NCBI RefSeq assembly: GCF_052161655.1
Contig: NZ_CP197418.1
Span: 4,092,001 to 4,156,000, forward strand
Source of the DNA: Novipirellula sp052161655
GTDB taxonomy: Bacteria > Planctomycetota > Planctomycetia > Pirellulales > Pirellulaceae
Direction of reading: 5' to 3'
Length of the DNA stretch: 64,000 bases
Position numbers and translations under genes: made by a program. Below, piece by piece: positions 38,494 to 46,392 of the stretch. The notes beneath the pieces were generated by a model. The model searched no databases, was not told the origin of the DNA, and saw only the letters and a list, made by a program, of their open reading frames with translations. Numbering within the stretch: the stretch's first letter is position 1; each line of letters opens with the position of its first letter.

Positions 38494-38907
38494 GACAGAT
38501 ATCTCTTACACGTGAGGGGATCGACAATCGATCAAGATGAGTGTTTGGCAGCGGAGCGTAAGTCATTGGCTCCGTTAACTATAGGATACCAGGACCGCAC
38601 CAGGAAAGCATTATGAAGTTGGCGGAAGCAGTGGCGAAGTTTCTAATTAACGAATCCTCGCATGCTCGTACCGAAACTCGCCAAGAGTTTCGTGTGGGAT
38701 AGGCTTCCAGCCTGTCATCAAGAGCAATATCCCCGGTAGCGAAAGTCGCGAAGACTTTCGTCCACCCTTGGCCCCCGAAACTCTTGGCGAGTTTCGCTAC
38801 GGGAAGCCTTTGCTGCGATGACAGGCTGGAAGCCTATCCCACATTTTGTACCGAAAGTCTTGACGACTTCCGCTACGACCTCCCTCGTACTTAGATCTGC
38901 CAGAGCA
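38494..38907. other. Non-coding gap filled with repeats
   Basis: The gap lies between the ATPase gene and the small membrane protein gene. It holds a GAAACTCGCCAAGAGTTTC palindrome near 38672, the family C element at 38694-38842 and a degenerate GAAAGTC palindrome near 38856. No reading frame was recognised. Confidence 0.65.
38694..38842. repeat. Family C inverted-repeat element (149 bp)
   Basis: Ends GTGGGATAGGCTTCCAGCC and the inverse GGCTGGAAGCCTATCCCAC match perfectly. The inside is a paired GTAGCGAAAGTCGCG / GCGAGTTTCGCTAC palindrome. It is the shortest complete copy of the family in the window. Confidence 0.88.
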
Positions 38908-39375
38908 CTAGCCACCCATAGCGACTCCGAGCGCCATGATTCCGATGATGCCCATGATCACCAATCCGTTAAAGACGAGTCCGAGAATCGCGAAGACTCG
39001 CGAGCGATTGGATTGGCACAGGCCGGCCACCCCAAGTCCGATACCCAAGATATTCAGTCCGATGACGCCGAAAACGCACAGGCCAACAATGATCGCAATC
39101 GGAGATTCTTCATTGATGCCTTCGGGGTTCGATGCTTCGACGAATCCGGCGACCAAGATCACGCTGAAGGCACCGATGCCGACAAGAATCGACATGATGA
39201 ACGATGCGATCCCGAAACCAGAGTGTTTTTTGCCCACGACCATGTCGCTCGAATGAGGCTGCGATCCATGTCGCTGGGGTGGCGAATACGGTGATTGTGA
39301 TAAATTGTCTGAATCTAAACTCACTGCTCGTCGCCTTTTTAGCTTTACCGTGGTTCTGTTCTCGCCGAACATCAT
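38908..39375 (-). CDS. Small membrane protein, DUF4190-like
   Basis: The 155-residue frame has a polar N-terminal part rich in Ser, Pro and Gln, followed by about three hydrophobic helices (ASFIMSILVGIGAFSVILVA, IIVGLCVFGVIGLNILGIG, AILGLVFNGLVIMGIIGI). The GLCQSNRSRVFAILGLVFNG segment, where polar residues are followed by a helix beginning with A-(I/L)-x-G-L, resembles DUF4190 proteins. The exact start is uncertain: ATG codons at 39375, 39372 and 39243 are possible. It stands alone, divergent from the glycosyltransferase gene. Confidence 0.6.
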   Translation of the reverse strand: MMFGENRTTVKLKRRRAVSLDSDNLSQSPYSPPQRHGSQPHSSDMVVGKKHSGFGIASFIMSILVGIGAFSVILVAGFVEASNPEGINEESPIAIIVGLCVFGVIGLNILGIGLGVAGLCQSNRSRVFAILGLVFNGLVIMGIIGIMALGVAMGG

Positions 39376-39432
39376 CGGATCATTCTAGTGGTGATGCGAG
39401 GCGATTGCCACAGACACCCCTTTTTCCTTTGC

Positions 39433-39513
39433 AATGTAGAACAGTTGTCTCAACTGTTTCGTGCATTGTGCCAGCTGTGCTGGATGAACAATTGGGGACA
39501 ATTGTTCTACATT
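39433..39513. repeat. 81-bp palindromic repeat with two internal palindromes
   Basis: Ends AATGTAGAACAGTTGTC and the inverse GACAATTGTTCTACATT pair imperfectly. Each half also folds on itself: AACAGTTG-TCT-CAACTGTT and AACAATTG-GGGA-CAATTGTT. It lies between divergent genes 80 bases before the glycosyltransferase start. It could form a cruciform or hairpin in RNA, or be another REP-type repeat. Confidence 0.7.
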
Positions 39514-39589
39514 AGAACGAAAGTCGAATTAAACCGGTGAACTGTGTGAACGTGACCCCCTCCGGAACCCAGCATCGGAAGCCCGCTCG

Positions 39590-41125
39590 ATGAATATCGT
39601 AATCTTGCATTGCCATTTGCAATCCGGCGGGGTGACGCAAGTGATCGAGAACCACGTGCATGCGATCACAAGCGACGCGTCGGCTCACCGAATCCTGCTC
39701 GTCTCGAGCTCTCGGGTTTCGGGGCTGCGAATTCCGAACGTCCAGCATCTCGCGTTGGATGCACTGGACTACGATTCGCCTTCGCTCGCCAAGGGCACTG
39801 CCGATTCGCGAGCCGAGTCGATTGCGGTAGAATTGCGGAAACGCTTGGCAGAGCACGGGATCGCGGCCGACGATACGGTGCTGCATTGGCACAACCACAG
39901 TTTGGGCAAGAACACGGCGCTGCCCGCCACGATTGCTCGATTGTCCGCGAGTGGTTGGCGTCAATTTTTGCAGATCCATGATTTTGCTGAAGACAATCGT
40001 CCCGAAAATTACCGCCGGTTGATCGATGCGATCGCTGCCCAGTCGCCTGCGGACTTGGACCGGTATCTGTATCCGATTTCGTCAACGATCCACTACGGTA
40101 CGTTGACGGGAGGTGACGCCGAGGTGCTGCGGCGGATCGGCGTGCCGGCGGACCGCGTGCACTGTGTGCCGAACTCAATTCGTTTGCCGGACGAAGTGCC
40201 CGATCACGAGGAATCGCTCGATCATGTTCGCCGTACATTCGGTTTGCCTGCCGACGCGCGGTGGTGTCTGTATCCGGTGCGAGGCATTCGTCGTAAGAAC
40301 GTCGGCGAGTTTTTGTTATTCAGCCAACTGATTGAGGAGTCTGTTTTCGCCGGGATCACGTTGTGTCCCGAAACGCCCGTCGAGCGGCGTTCGTACTTGC
40401 GATGGAAATCGATCGCAGCGGAAGTCGCGCCGCGTGTCGTGTTTGATGCTGCCGACGGCGTTCCCTTTCTGACCAATCTCGCCGCCTCTGATTTTGTTGT
40501 TTCCACCAGTGTTGCGGAGGGCTTTGGAATGGCGATGCTCGAGCCATGGCTGGCGGGACGTCCGGTGATCGCACGCGATTTGCCGTCGGTGACAGGCGAT
40601 TTTCTTGCCAACGGAATCCAGTTGCCGAATCAGTATGAGAGGTTGCCGATTCCGGGGACGCAAACTTGGTTGGCCGCCGCAGTCCAGGAAACGAAGCAAG
40701 CGTTTGAGCAAGCTTGGTCGTCGCTGCCAAAAACGTTTCGCCCCGATGCCCCCTCATTCGATGTCTCGGAAAGCACGATCGACTTTGCATCGTTGGTTCC
40801 GCAGCGACAAGTCGCCGTACTTCGCCGCCTACGTGACGACCATGCGTTTCGAAACGAAGTTCGCGAGGCATGCGCCAGCGTGATCGACGGAGTGGGGTCA
40901 CTTCCGGATAAGACAGTTATCCAGCAAAATCAAAACGTGATCGCTCGTTTGTATGGGGCCGAGCACCAAGCGTCGCAGTTATTAGCGATCTACTCAAGTT
41001 TATTGGCTGATACCGGAACCGAGTCAATCACGACGGTTGCAAGAGCAGGCGATTGCCAAAACGAGGTGTCGCGATCGCGGCCATTCTATCCCTGCCGAAC
41101 GGAATGGTTGCAAACTGTGGGATAG
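39590..41125 (+). CDS. GT-B glycosyltransferase (GT4-like), possible solute synthesis enzyme
   Basis: The 511-residue protein begins MNIVILHCHLQSGGVTQVIE, a GT4-type Gly-rich N-terminal loop, continues with LHWHNHSLGKNTALP and FLQIHDFAEDNRPENYR, and has the acceptor/donor segment STSVAEGFGMAMLEPWLAGR with the usual Glu pair region. The substrate is unknown. It lies upstream of a HAD protein, a second GT4 enzyme and a GH13_18 phosphorylase, which suggests glycosylated glycerate or a related solute. The last residues (WLQTVG) and stop TAG come from a family C repeat joined to the gene; a diverged copy of the same 3' end at 43606-43770 stops directly after RTE, which is probably the older C-terminus. 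Confidence 0.75.
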   Translation: MNIVILHCHLQSGGVTQVIENHVHAITSDASAHRILLVSSSRVSGLRIPNVQHLALDALDYDSPSLAKGTADSRAESIAVELRKRLAEHGIAADDTVLHWHNHSLGKNTALPATIARLSASGWRQFLQIHDFAEDNRPENYRRLIDAIAAQSPADLDRYLYPISSTIHYGTLTGGDAEVLRRIGVPADRVHCVPNSIRLPDEVPDHEESLDHVRRTFGLPADARWCLYPVRGIRRKNVGEFLLFSQLIEESVFAGITLCPETPVERRSYLRWKSIAAEVAPRVVFDAADGVPFLTNLAASDFVVSTSVAEGFGMAMLEPWLAGRPVIARDLPSVTGDFLANGIQLPNQYERLPIPGTQTWLAAAVQETKQAFEQAWSSLPKTFRPDAPSFDVSESTIDFASLVPQRQVAVLRRLRDDHAFRNEVREACASVIDGVGSLPDKTVIQQNQNVIARLYGAEHQASQLLAIYSSLLADTGTESITTVARAGDCQNEVSRSRPFYPCRTEWLQTVG

Positions 41126-41190
41126 GCTTCCAGCCTGTCATCGTGTGCAAGGCTTTCGTAGCGAAACTCGCCAAGAGTGTTGGTTGGGGG
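41115..41190. repeat. Family C half-element
   Basis: Starts GTGGGATAGGCTTCCAGCC and continues to GTAGCGAAACTCGCCAAGAG, but no right arm follows. It overlaps the end of the glycosyltransferase gene and supplies its stop codon. Confidence 0.75.
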
Positions 41191-41264
41191 CAACGGTGGC
41201 CAAAAGTCTTCTCTCGCGAACATCCGTTGGACAGACCACGAAGCTTCAGGCTTGCCCGTCGGGC

Positions 41265-41696
41265 CTAGCTCGGACTCGGTTTCGATTCTGGCGTCATCCT
41301 GCGTTCTGGAATGCACGCGATCACGACCAACGCCAGCATTGCTGCCGGCACGAATACAATCCAAGATCGGTGGTGGTCGACTAGCCAATGCGAAGACTCG
41401 ATAGCAAACGAAATGAAGCCTACTGCGGATAGAATAACACCCACGAATCCAGTGACCCGCCGGCCATCACGAAACGCCATCGCAAAACCAACAATCCCAA
41501 ACGCGAATGCAAGCAGGTATGTGGCAACCACCGGCAATGAGTAGTCCGAGACGTACCGAGTCCCAAACCCGGAGCGGAACGAGTAGCGATAGTAGCACCA
41601 TTGAATCGATGTACCGCCGAACAACGCCGAAACAATGGTGAAGGCGGTTGATGCAAGCAGTAAGAGTACGGCGTGGACGATCAGTAGGATGCGCAT
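41265..41696 (-). CDS. Small four-helix membrane protein of unknown function
   Basis: The 143-residue frame has four clear hydrophobic segments: LLIVHAVLLLLASTAFTIVS, LPVVATYLLAFAFGIVGFAM, VTGFVGVILSAVGFISFAI and WIVFVPAAMLALVVIACI. No family was recognised. It starts nine bases downstream of the 41705-42064 gene in the same direction and is probably co-transcribed with it. Both lie in the stretch between the first glycosyltransferase gene and its duplicated 3' end. Confidence 0.55.
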   Translation of the reverse strand: MRILLIVHAVLLLLASTAFTIVSALFGGTSIQWCYYRYSFRSGFGTRYVSDYSLPVVATYLLAFAFGIVGFAMAFRDGRRVTGFVGVILSAVGFISFAIESSHWLVDHHRSWIVFVPAAMLALVVIACIPERRMTPESKPSPS

Positions 41697-41704
41697 CGGA
41701 GTCT

Positions 41705-42064
41705 TCAGGGAGATGGAAAGTTGATCGCGGCATCGGCAACGAGCCAGAAATATTCACGATCTGCAATCGCGTCAAGCAGAGATGTCAGAGCGTCGATACC
41801 GTCGCCATCGACGAATAAGATCGCAGTGTATCCGCCCGGAACAAAGTCAATGCGTTTCCGATAGAGTTCGACCCCGACAAGTCGTATCGCCACAGTGGCA
41901 ACGTCGCCGAGTTCAGTGGTTTGCAGGTGCATCAGGTCGCCATCGACGCGAGACTTGGTGATGCGAGTAAAAGTGGTGCCTACCGGAATGTCGATCGCAT
42001 CATTGCGGCCAGCAATTTGGTCGGGGGCAATCACAGAGTCAACGAGGAATTGCATGATCGCCAT
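41705..42064 (-). CDS. Small protein of unknown function with a possible EF-Tu-like beta-barrel
   Basis: The 119-residue frame has alternating hydrophobic and polar residues consistent with a beta-barrel. The order ITKSRVDGDLMHLQTT, then VGVELYRKRIDFVPGGYTAILF and a closing GDGIDAL is reminiscent of EF-Tu domain 2 modules found as small stand-alone proteins; this is a weak resemblance. No signal peptide or membrane helix. An internal ATG at 42055 is also possible as start. It is paired with the membrane protein gene nine bases downstream. Confidence 0.5.
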   Translation of the reverse strand: MAIMQFLVDSVIAPDQIAGRNDAIDIPVGTTFTRITKSRVDGDLMHLQTTELGDVATVAIRLVGVELYRKRIDFVPGGYTAILFVDGDGIDALTSLLDAIADREYFWLVADAAINFPSP

Positions 42065-42367
42065 TCGATGGTGACGCCCGTTGGAAGGTTTTGCCGACGT
42101 AGTGGGTGACCGAAGCGTGAGAACGTGGCAAGCCGATAAAGTCTACCAATGCCAAAGAGTGTTGCCAACCAAAAGAGGCGTCCGCGGCGTGACCAACCGG
42201 ATCGCGTTACCGAAGCGATTGACGTTGCCAACCGAAAAATTCACCATCGACGAAGCCGCAGCCTTGCGGCAAAACTGTGTTGGAAAACCAGCATCGGACG
42301 AAAGCTGAATCGCTAGGGCTGTTCGATCGTGTTAAGTTATGTCAATGCGGAGGTTGGTGCCGCAGGT
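42065..42367. other. Gap before the GxxExxY cassette
   Basis: No gene was seen. A short GTTGCCAACC repeat occurs twice (near 42161 and 42224). The inverted repeat of the cassette begins at 42368. Confidence 0.5.
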
Positions 42368-43248
42368 TTGGTAGGAAAATGGAGGTAAGAAGATGATGAC
42401 TTACGAAAGGCCGGTGTGATGCCCGTTAGCTGCAGCATTTCCATTGGCAAGCTTACAACCGACGAGCTTCGGGATCTCGATTACCGAGTGATGCAGCACG
42501 CATTTAACTCACAGAACAAGTTGGGACGATTGGCGGATGAGCGAATCTACCAAGCGGATCTAGCTGCCAGGCTACGGTCAGCGGGGATTATGGTGAGCCG
42601 CGAGGTTGAGCTACAACTTGTGCATCGCGAGTACCGCAAAACGCTCCTCCTCGACCTGATTGTTGCTGAACACGCCGTCTACGAATTAAAGGTCGTCAAA
42701 GCAATCACTGACGCTCACATTGGACAATTGCTGACTTACCTACACCTGCTCGATTTACCGCGTGGGAAACTGATTAATTTTCGTTCTGTAAATGTCGAGT
42801 CTCAATTTGTCAACGCGCCGCTCGATTCGGAGCAGCGTCGTTCATTCAAAGTCAATGACGTTGAATTCGATGGAGACAATCGATTTCGAGATATCGTCGT
42901 TAGCCTACTTCGCGACTGGGGGACATCGCTCACCTTATCGCTATATCAAGAAGCAGTCGTGTCCCGGCTTGGAGGAGTTGAGGTTGTCGAAGCAATGCTT
43001 CCAGTCAATCGAAACGGCGATTTTCTCGGAAGACAGCGTTATCATCTGGCCGCGCCCAATACTGCATTCAAAATAACCGCTATGAACCGCGATACGTCAG
43101 CATATCGAACTCAACTTGCACGACTCATCCATTTCAGCCCTTTGCGTGCGATCCATTGGATCAACATCGCCCACCACCAGGTAACATTCACCACGATCCC
43201 TGGTCATCGTTGAGCCGTCTTATCTTCCTACCTCCATCTTCCTACCAA
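42368..43248 (+). mobile_element. Inverted-repeat-bounded GxxExxY gene cassette (881 bp)
   Basis: The left arm 42368-42394 begins TTGGTAGGAAAATGGAGG; the right arm 43248-43222, read inverted, begins TTGGTAGGAAGATGGAGG. The 27-base arms differ at two positions. The single gene inside ends nine bases before the right arm begins. I found no target duplication, so mobility is inferred from the architecture alone. Confidence 0.6.
42419..43213 (+). CDS. GxxExxY family protein (PD-(D/E)XK nuclease-like)
   Basis: The 264-residue protein has a family core at residues 35-135: LGRLADERIYQADLAARL with the Glu41 and Tyr44 of the signature (the signature Gly is Leu38 here), GIMVSREVEL, then LLLDLIVAEHAVYELKVVK with the D...ExK pattern of the PD-(D/E)XK nuclease fold, and HIGQLLTYLHL followed by GKLINFRSVNVESQFVN. 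Many family members are only about 130 residues; here a second half of about 130 residues of unknown role follows. The ATG at 42419 follows a GTG in the same frame. It is the only gene inside the inverted-repeat cassette. Nuclease activity is inferred from the fold, not shown. Confidence 0.85.
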   Translation: MPVSCSISIGKLTTDELRDLDYRVMQHAFNSQNKLGRLADERIYQADLAARLRSAGIMVSREVELQLVHREYRKTLLLDLIVAEHAVYELKVVKAITDAHIGQLLTYLHLLDLPRGKLINFRSVNVESQFVNAPLDSEQRRSFKVNDVEFDGDNRFRDIVVSLLRDWGTSLTLSLYQEAVVSRLGGVEVVEAMLPVNRNGDFLGRQRYHLAAPNTAFKITAMNRDTSAYRTQLARLIHFSPLRAIHWINIAHHQVTFTTIPGHR

Positions 43249-43605
43249 AAAATTCCTCCTTGGTGTAGTCGGCCCTGCGAATCACACTAATAATCGACCA
43301 CCGTATTGGAACGATGTGACGTCGTGCAAATTGAGCCGGCAATATCTTGCTTATTGCGAAGCGATGGATCAGCCTTGCCCAATTACTTCCTCGCTTGCGA
43401 ATTCGGGTAACCAGATCAATAATTTGCTAACACCCAATCGGTTAACGCAAGAGCGAGAAAGTCGTACTAAATCCGCAGTCTCCTTCGTTTGGGGCGAGGT
43501 GACTGCGGAGTTCGCCGGAAAAAAACGTCCTCAAATCCAGTGGGAACATCAAAATTCTAGCAACCCAGGCTGACGCCTAAGCGGCAAATTCCACTCACCC
43601 CGACG
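43249..43605. other. Gap between the cassette and the glycosyltransferase remnant
   Basis: I see no gene here; the one open frame (43316-43573) has no recognisable family or ribosome binding site. Recognisable similarity to the glycosyltransferase begins at about 43606. Confidence 0.5.
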
Positions 43606-43770
43606 CCATCTGTACGGGGCCACGCACCATGCGTCGCAGCTTTTAGTGATCTATGGTAGTTTGTCGCTGATACGGGTGGAATTGAGTTGGTAACGACAAT
43701 TGTAAGAGCGGGCGATTGTCAAAACGAGGTTTCGCGATCACGGTCATTCTTTCCATTGCGAACAGAATGA
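43606..43770 (+). pseudogene. 3' fragment of a glycosyltransferase gene, diverged copy of 40954-41105
   Basis: The segment from CATCTGTACGGGGCCACGCA to the stop TGA at 43768-43770 matches the 3' part of the 39590-41125 gene. In the matching frame it reads FVADTGGIELVTTIVRAGD, then CQNEVSRSRSFFPLRTE and a stop, against LLADTGTESITTVARAGD, CQNEVSRSRPFYPCRTE in the intact gene. An in-frame stop near 43660 and the absence of the first 450 codons show it is a remnant. Confidence 0.8.
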
Positions 43771-43827
43771 TTACCGTGAGGCCCTTAACGCAGTAAACTC
43801 TTCGTGGTTGTTTGGAAGACCGTTTCA

Positions 43828-44682
43828 ATGTCAATGATCGACGCTGTACTGAAGCTTCGTCAACCGATGGAGCCGATCGCGACCTCGGTTGCTTGTGAAC
43901 TGAAACCGCTACCTGACGTGGGGGCTGTCATTTTTGACATCTACGGCACCTTGGTCATCAGCGGCAGCGGTGATGTGGGATCGAGTGTCGCGTCCGATCC
44001 GGCGACTGAATTCATCGAATCCAAACAAGGCGACCTGTCGCGCCGGATCACCCGACTGCACGAAGTAATTCAAGCTTCGAACACGCAGCGTCAAGACGCG
44101 GGTTGCATCAAGCCCGAGATCAATATCGTCGACGCTTGGCGAAAAACGCTTCGTGATTGTGGTGAAGCCGATGTTTTGCAAAGCACGTCGGCCGTGGTTC
44201 GTATGGCGGCGCAGCACGAAGCCATCTCGAACCCAACGTGGCCGATGCCGGGTGCTGCCGAGTTGCTGGCTTGGTTGAACCAGCAACCATTGCGACTGGG
44301 CATTGTCAGTAACGCTCAGGTCTTTACACCAAGTCTTGTCGAAGATTTGGTGGGCGGTTCGTTAGCCGATGCCGGCTTCGATCTCAATCTGTGTGTCTTT
44401 TCGAATCGTTTTCTGCATGCCAAGCCCGATCCGCTTTTGTTTGACGTGTTGGTTGCCGGATTGCGACGGGCGTCGATTCAGCCGCAACAAGCCTTGTATG
44501 TCGGCAACGACATGTTGAACGACGTTTACGCGGCAAAGCAAGCTAGACTGAAAACGGCGTGGTTTGCCGGAGACAAGCGAAGTTGTCGAAGTCGCGAATC
44601 AAATCCTCGTTGTTCGCAGTTAAAACCGGATTTGATTTTGACCGACTTGTTGCAATTGCGAGAGTGCATTGCCGTCGGATAG
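43828..44682 (+). CDS. HAD-superfamily hydrolase with a DxY motif
   Basis: From the ATG at 43828 the protein has 284 residues. Motif I reads IFDIYGTLV: the nucleophile Asp is present but the second Asp of DxD is Tyr, as in the haloacid dehalogenase branch rather than in typical phosphatases. Motif II is LGIVSNAQ, then KPDPLLFDVLVAGL (Lys of motif III) and ALYVGNDMLNDVYAA (motif IV). The substrate is unknown. It precedes the GT4 gene by 55 bases. A phosphatase acting on a glycosyl-phosphate intermediate would suit the neighbourhood but the DxY motif argues for caution. A GTG at 43804 is a weaker start. Confidence 0.75.
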   Translation: MSMIDAVLKLRQPMEPIATSVACELKPLPDVGAVIFDIYGTLVISGSGDVGSSVASDPATEFIESKQGDLSRRITRLHEVIQASNTQRQDAGCIKPEINIVDAWRKTLRDCGEADVLQSTSAVVRMAAQHEAISNPTWPMPGAAELLAWLNQQPLRLGIVSNAQVFTPSLVEDLVGGSLADAGFDLNLCVFSNRFLHAKPDPLLFDVLVAGLRRASIQPQQALYVGNDMLNDVYAAKQARLKTAWFAGDKRSCRSRESNPRCSQLKPDLILTDLLQLRECIAVG

Positions 44683-44737
44683 GCTGCGAGAAGACGCTGC
44701 ACATTTTTCGTTCCAAAAAAGAAAGTTGCAATCGCAA

Positions 44738-46003
44738 ATGGGTGTTCGGATTGGATTCGTGGGAACGCGATTTTCGGGAACCGATGGCGTGTCGCTCGAA
44801 AGTGCCAAGTGGGCTCGGGTGCTGTGGGATCATCGGCACATCAGCCATTGGTACTCGGGGCTAAGTGATCGCGATGAAGAAACGTCGATGGTCGTGCCTC
44901 ACGCCTACTTTGGCCATCCGGACATCGAGTGGATCAACCGACGTGCGTTTGGTACACGGACACGGACGGCGGATGTAACGCAGCGAATCTATGCACTGGC
45001 CGACTATTTAAAGGGAACGTTGTACGAGTTCACGCGTCGCTACAACCTAGACCTGCTGATTGTTCAAAACGCTTTGTGCATTCCGATGAACATTCCGCTC
45101 GGCGTTGCACTAACGCACTTCATTGCCGAGACCGGATTTCCGACGATCGCTCATCACCACGATTTCTATTGGGAACGCGATCGGTTTAGTGTTTCCGCGG
45201 TGACCGATTTGTTGTGGATGGCGTTTCCGCCTGCCCTTTCCTCGATTCAGAACGTGACGATCAATTCGTTTGCGCAAGAAGACCTGGCGCACCGCCGCGG
45301 AGTTTCGTCGACGCTGGTTCCCAATGTATTGGATTTCGACAACGAGCCTGCTGAGGTGGATGAGTACGCCAAAAAGTTCCGCAAGGACATCGGTCTGGCC
45401 GAAGACGACATCATGTTTCTGCAGCCAACGCGAGTGGTTCCGCGAAAAGGAATCGAGCACTCGATTTCACTCGTCGCTGCCTTGAAGGACCCGCGTTGCA
45501 AGCTGGTGATCTCGCACGCCAGCGGGGATGAGGGCAACGAGTATTTGACGGCGCTGCAGGAAATGGCGGAAAGCCATGGCGTCGATCTACGGCTTTGTGA
45601 CTCGGTCGTCGACGACAAACGTCGTATTTCGGCCGATGGCAAGCGAGTCTACACGCTCGAAGATGCTTACTCGCAAGCGGACTTTATCACCTACCCAAGT
45701 ATCTACGAAGGGTTTGGCAACGCGCTGTTGGAAGCGTTCTATTTTCGTAAGCCCGTGTTGGTCAACCGCTACTCCATTTTTGTTGCGGACATTGAACCCA
45801 AGGGAGCTCGGGTGATTGCGATGGACGGCTATCTGACTCGCGAAGTCGTCAACAAAGTGCGGCGGATTATTGACGACGAAAAATTCCGTACCGAGATGGT
45901 CGACTTCAATTACGAAATTGGCAAGGCGTTCTTTAGTTACAGCGTGTTAAGAAGAAAATTGCGATCCTTGGTCACCAACTTTACCGGGCTCGACAATTTG
46001 TAA
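44738..46003 (+). CDS. GT4 glycosyltransferase, candidate mannosylglucosylglycerate synthase
   Basis: The 421-residue protein begins MGVRIGFVGTRFSGTDGVSL and has AHHHDFYWERDRFSV, VPRKGIEHSISLV and the donor-site segment TYPSIYEGFGNALLEAFYFR, all typical of GT4 enzymes. The TRFSGTDGVSLESAKW beginning is, from memory, shared with synthases of mannosylglucosylglycerate; this could not be checked here. The following GH13_18 phosphorylase and the known accumulation of this solute in Rhodopirellula baltica favour the idea. The ATG at 44738 is preferred to one at 44669 that would overlap the HAD gene. Confidence 0.72.
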   Translation: MGVRIGFVGTRFSGTDGVSLESAKWARVLWDHRHISHWYSGLSDRDEETSMVVPHAYFGHPDIEWINRRAFGTRTRTADVTQRIYALADYLKGTLYEFTRRYNLDLLIVQNALCIPMNIPLGVALTHFIAETGFPTIAHHHDFYWERDRFSVSAVTDLLWMAFPPALSSIQNVTINSFAQEDLAHRRGVSSTLVPNVLDFDNEPAEVDEYAKKFRKDIGLAEDDIMFLQPTRVVPRKGIEHSISLVAALKDPRCKLVISHASGDEGNEYLTALQEMAESHGVDLRLCDSVVDDKRRISADGKRVYTLEDAYSQADFITYPSIYEGFGNALLEAFYFRKPVLVNRYSIFVADIEPKGARVIAMDGYLTREVVNKVRRIIDDEKFRTEMVDFNYEIGKAFFSYSVLRRKLRSLVTNFTGLDNL

Positions 46004-46085
46004 GAAAACGAGCGGGAAGTGTGTGTGCCGTTTCCCACCGGCCGTCCTTGACGGCTCGATAGAGGCGGCTGGTAGGAGTGGCGGG

Positions 46086-46306
46086 TAAGCAGTTAGGCAG
46101 GAGTCTTTTAGTAAATTGGTCGTTTTGGCGCTAGCGGGTTGTTGATTTATTCGGAATGCAAATCTCAGTCGTGAGCCGTGGGCCGTGAGGCACCGGGTAA
46201 TTCGCGGGACTCGGCCGCTCACGCGTCACGGCTCACTAAATCAACAACCCGCTATCGCCCAAACGGCTAACGAGATTTTACCCAATGATTCCTGCCTACT
46301 TGCTTA
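46086..46306. repeat. Palindromic element family A, copy 2
   Basis: Left end TAAGCAGTTAGGCAGGAGTC and right end GATTCCTGCCTACTTGCTTA form an imperfect inverted repeat. The inner parts CGTTTTGGCGCTAGCGGG and CGCCCAAACGGCTAACGAG match copies at 8075-8325 and 49131-49415. No coding potential. A GGCCGGTAGGGACCGGCC palindrome follows at 46313-46330. Together they fill the gap before the GH13 gene. Confidence 0.78.
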
Positions 46307-46392
46307 GGAGTCGGCCGGTAGGGACCGGCCCTACGCTCTGTCAACGCTTCGATAGACGAGAGTTAATTCTTTGACAATTTAGGGATATTGCC

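Noticed and set aside
43316..43573. 85-codon open frame downstream of the GxxExxY cassette
   Set aside because: No family, no ribosome binding site, and it lies in a stretch between rearranged pieces.
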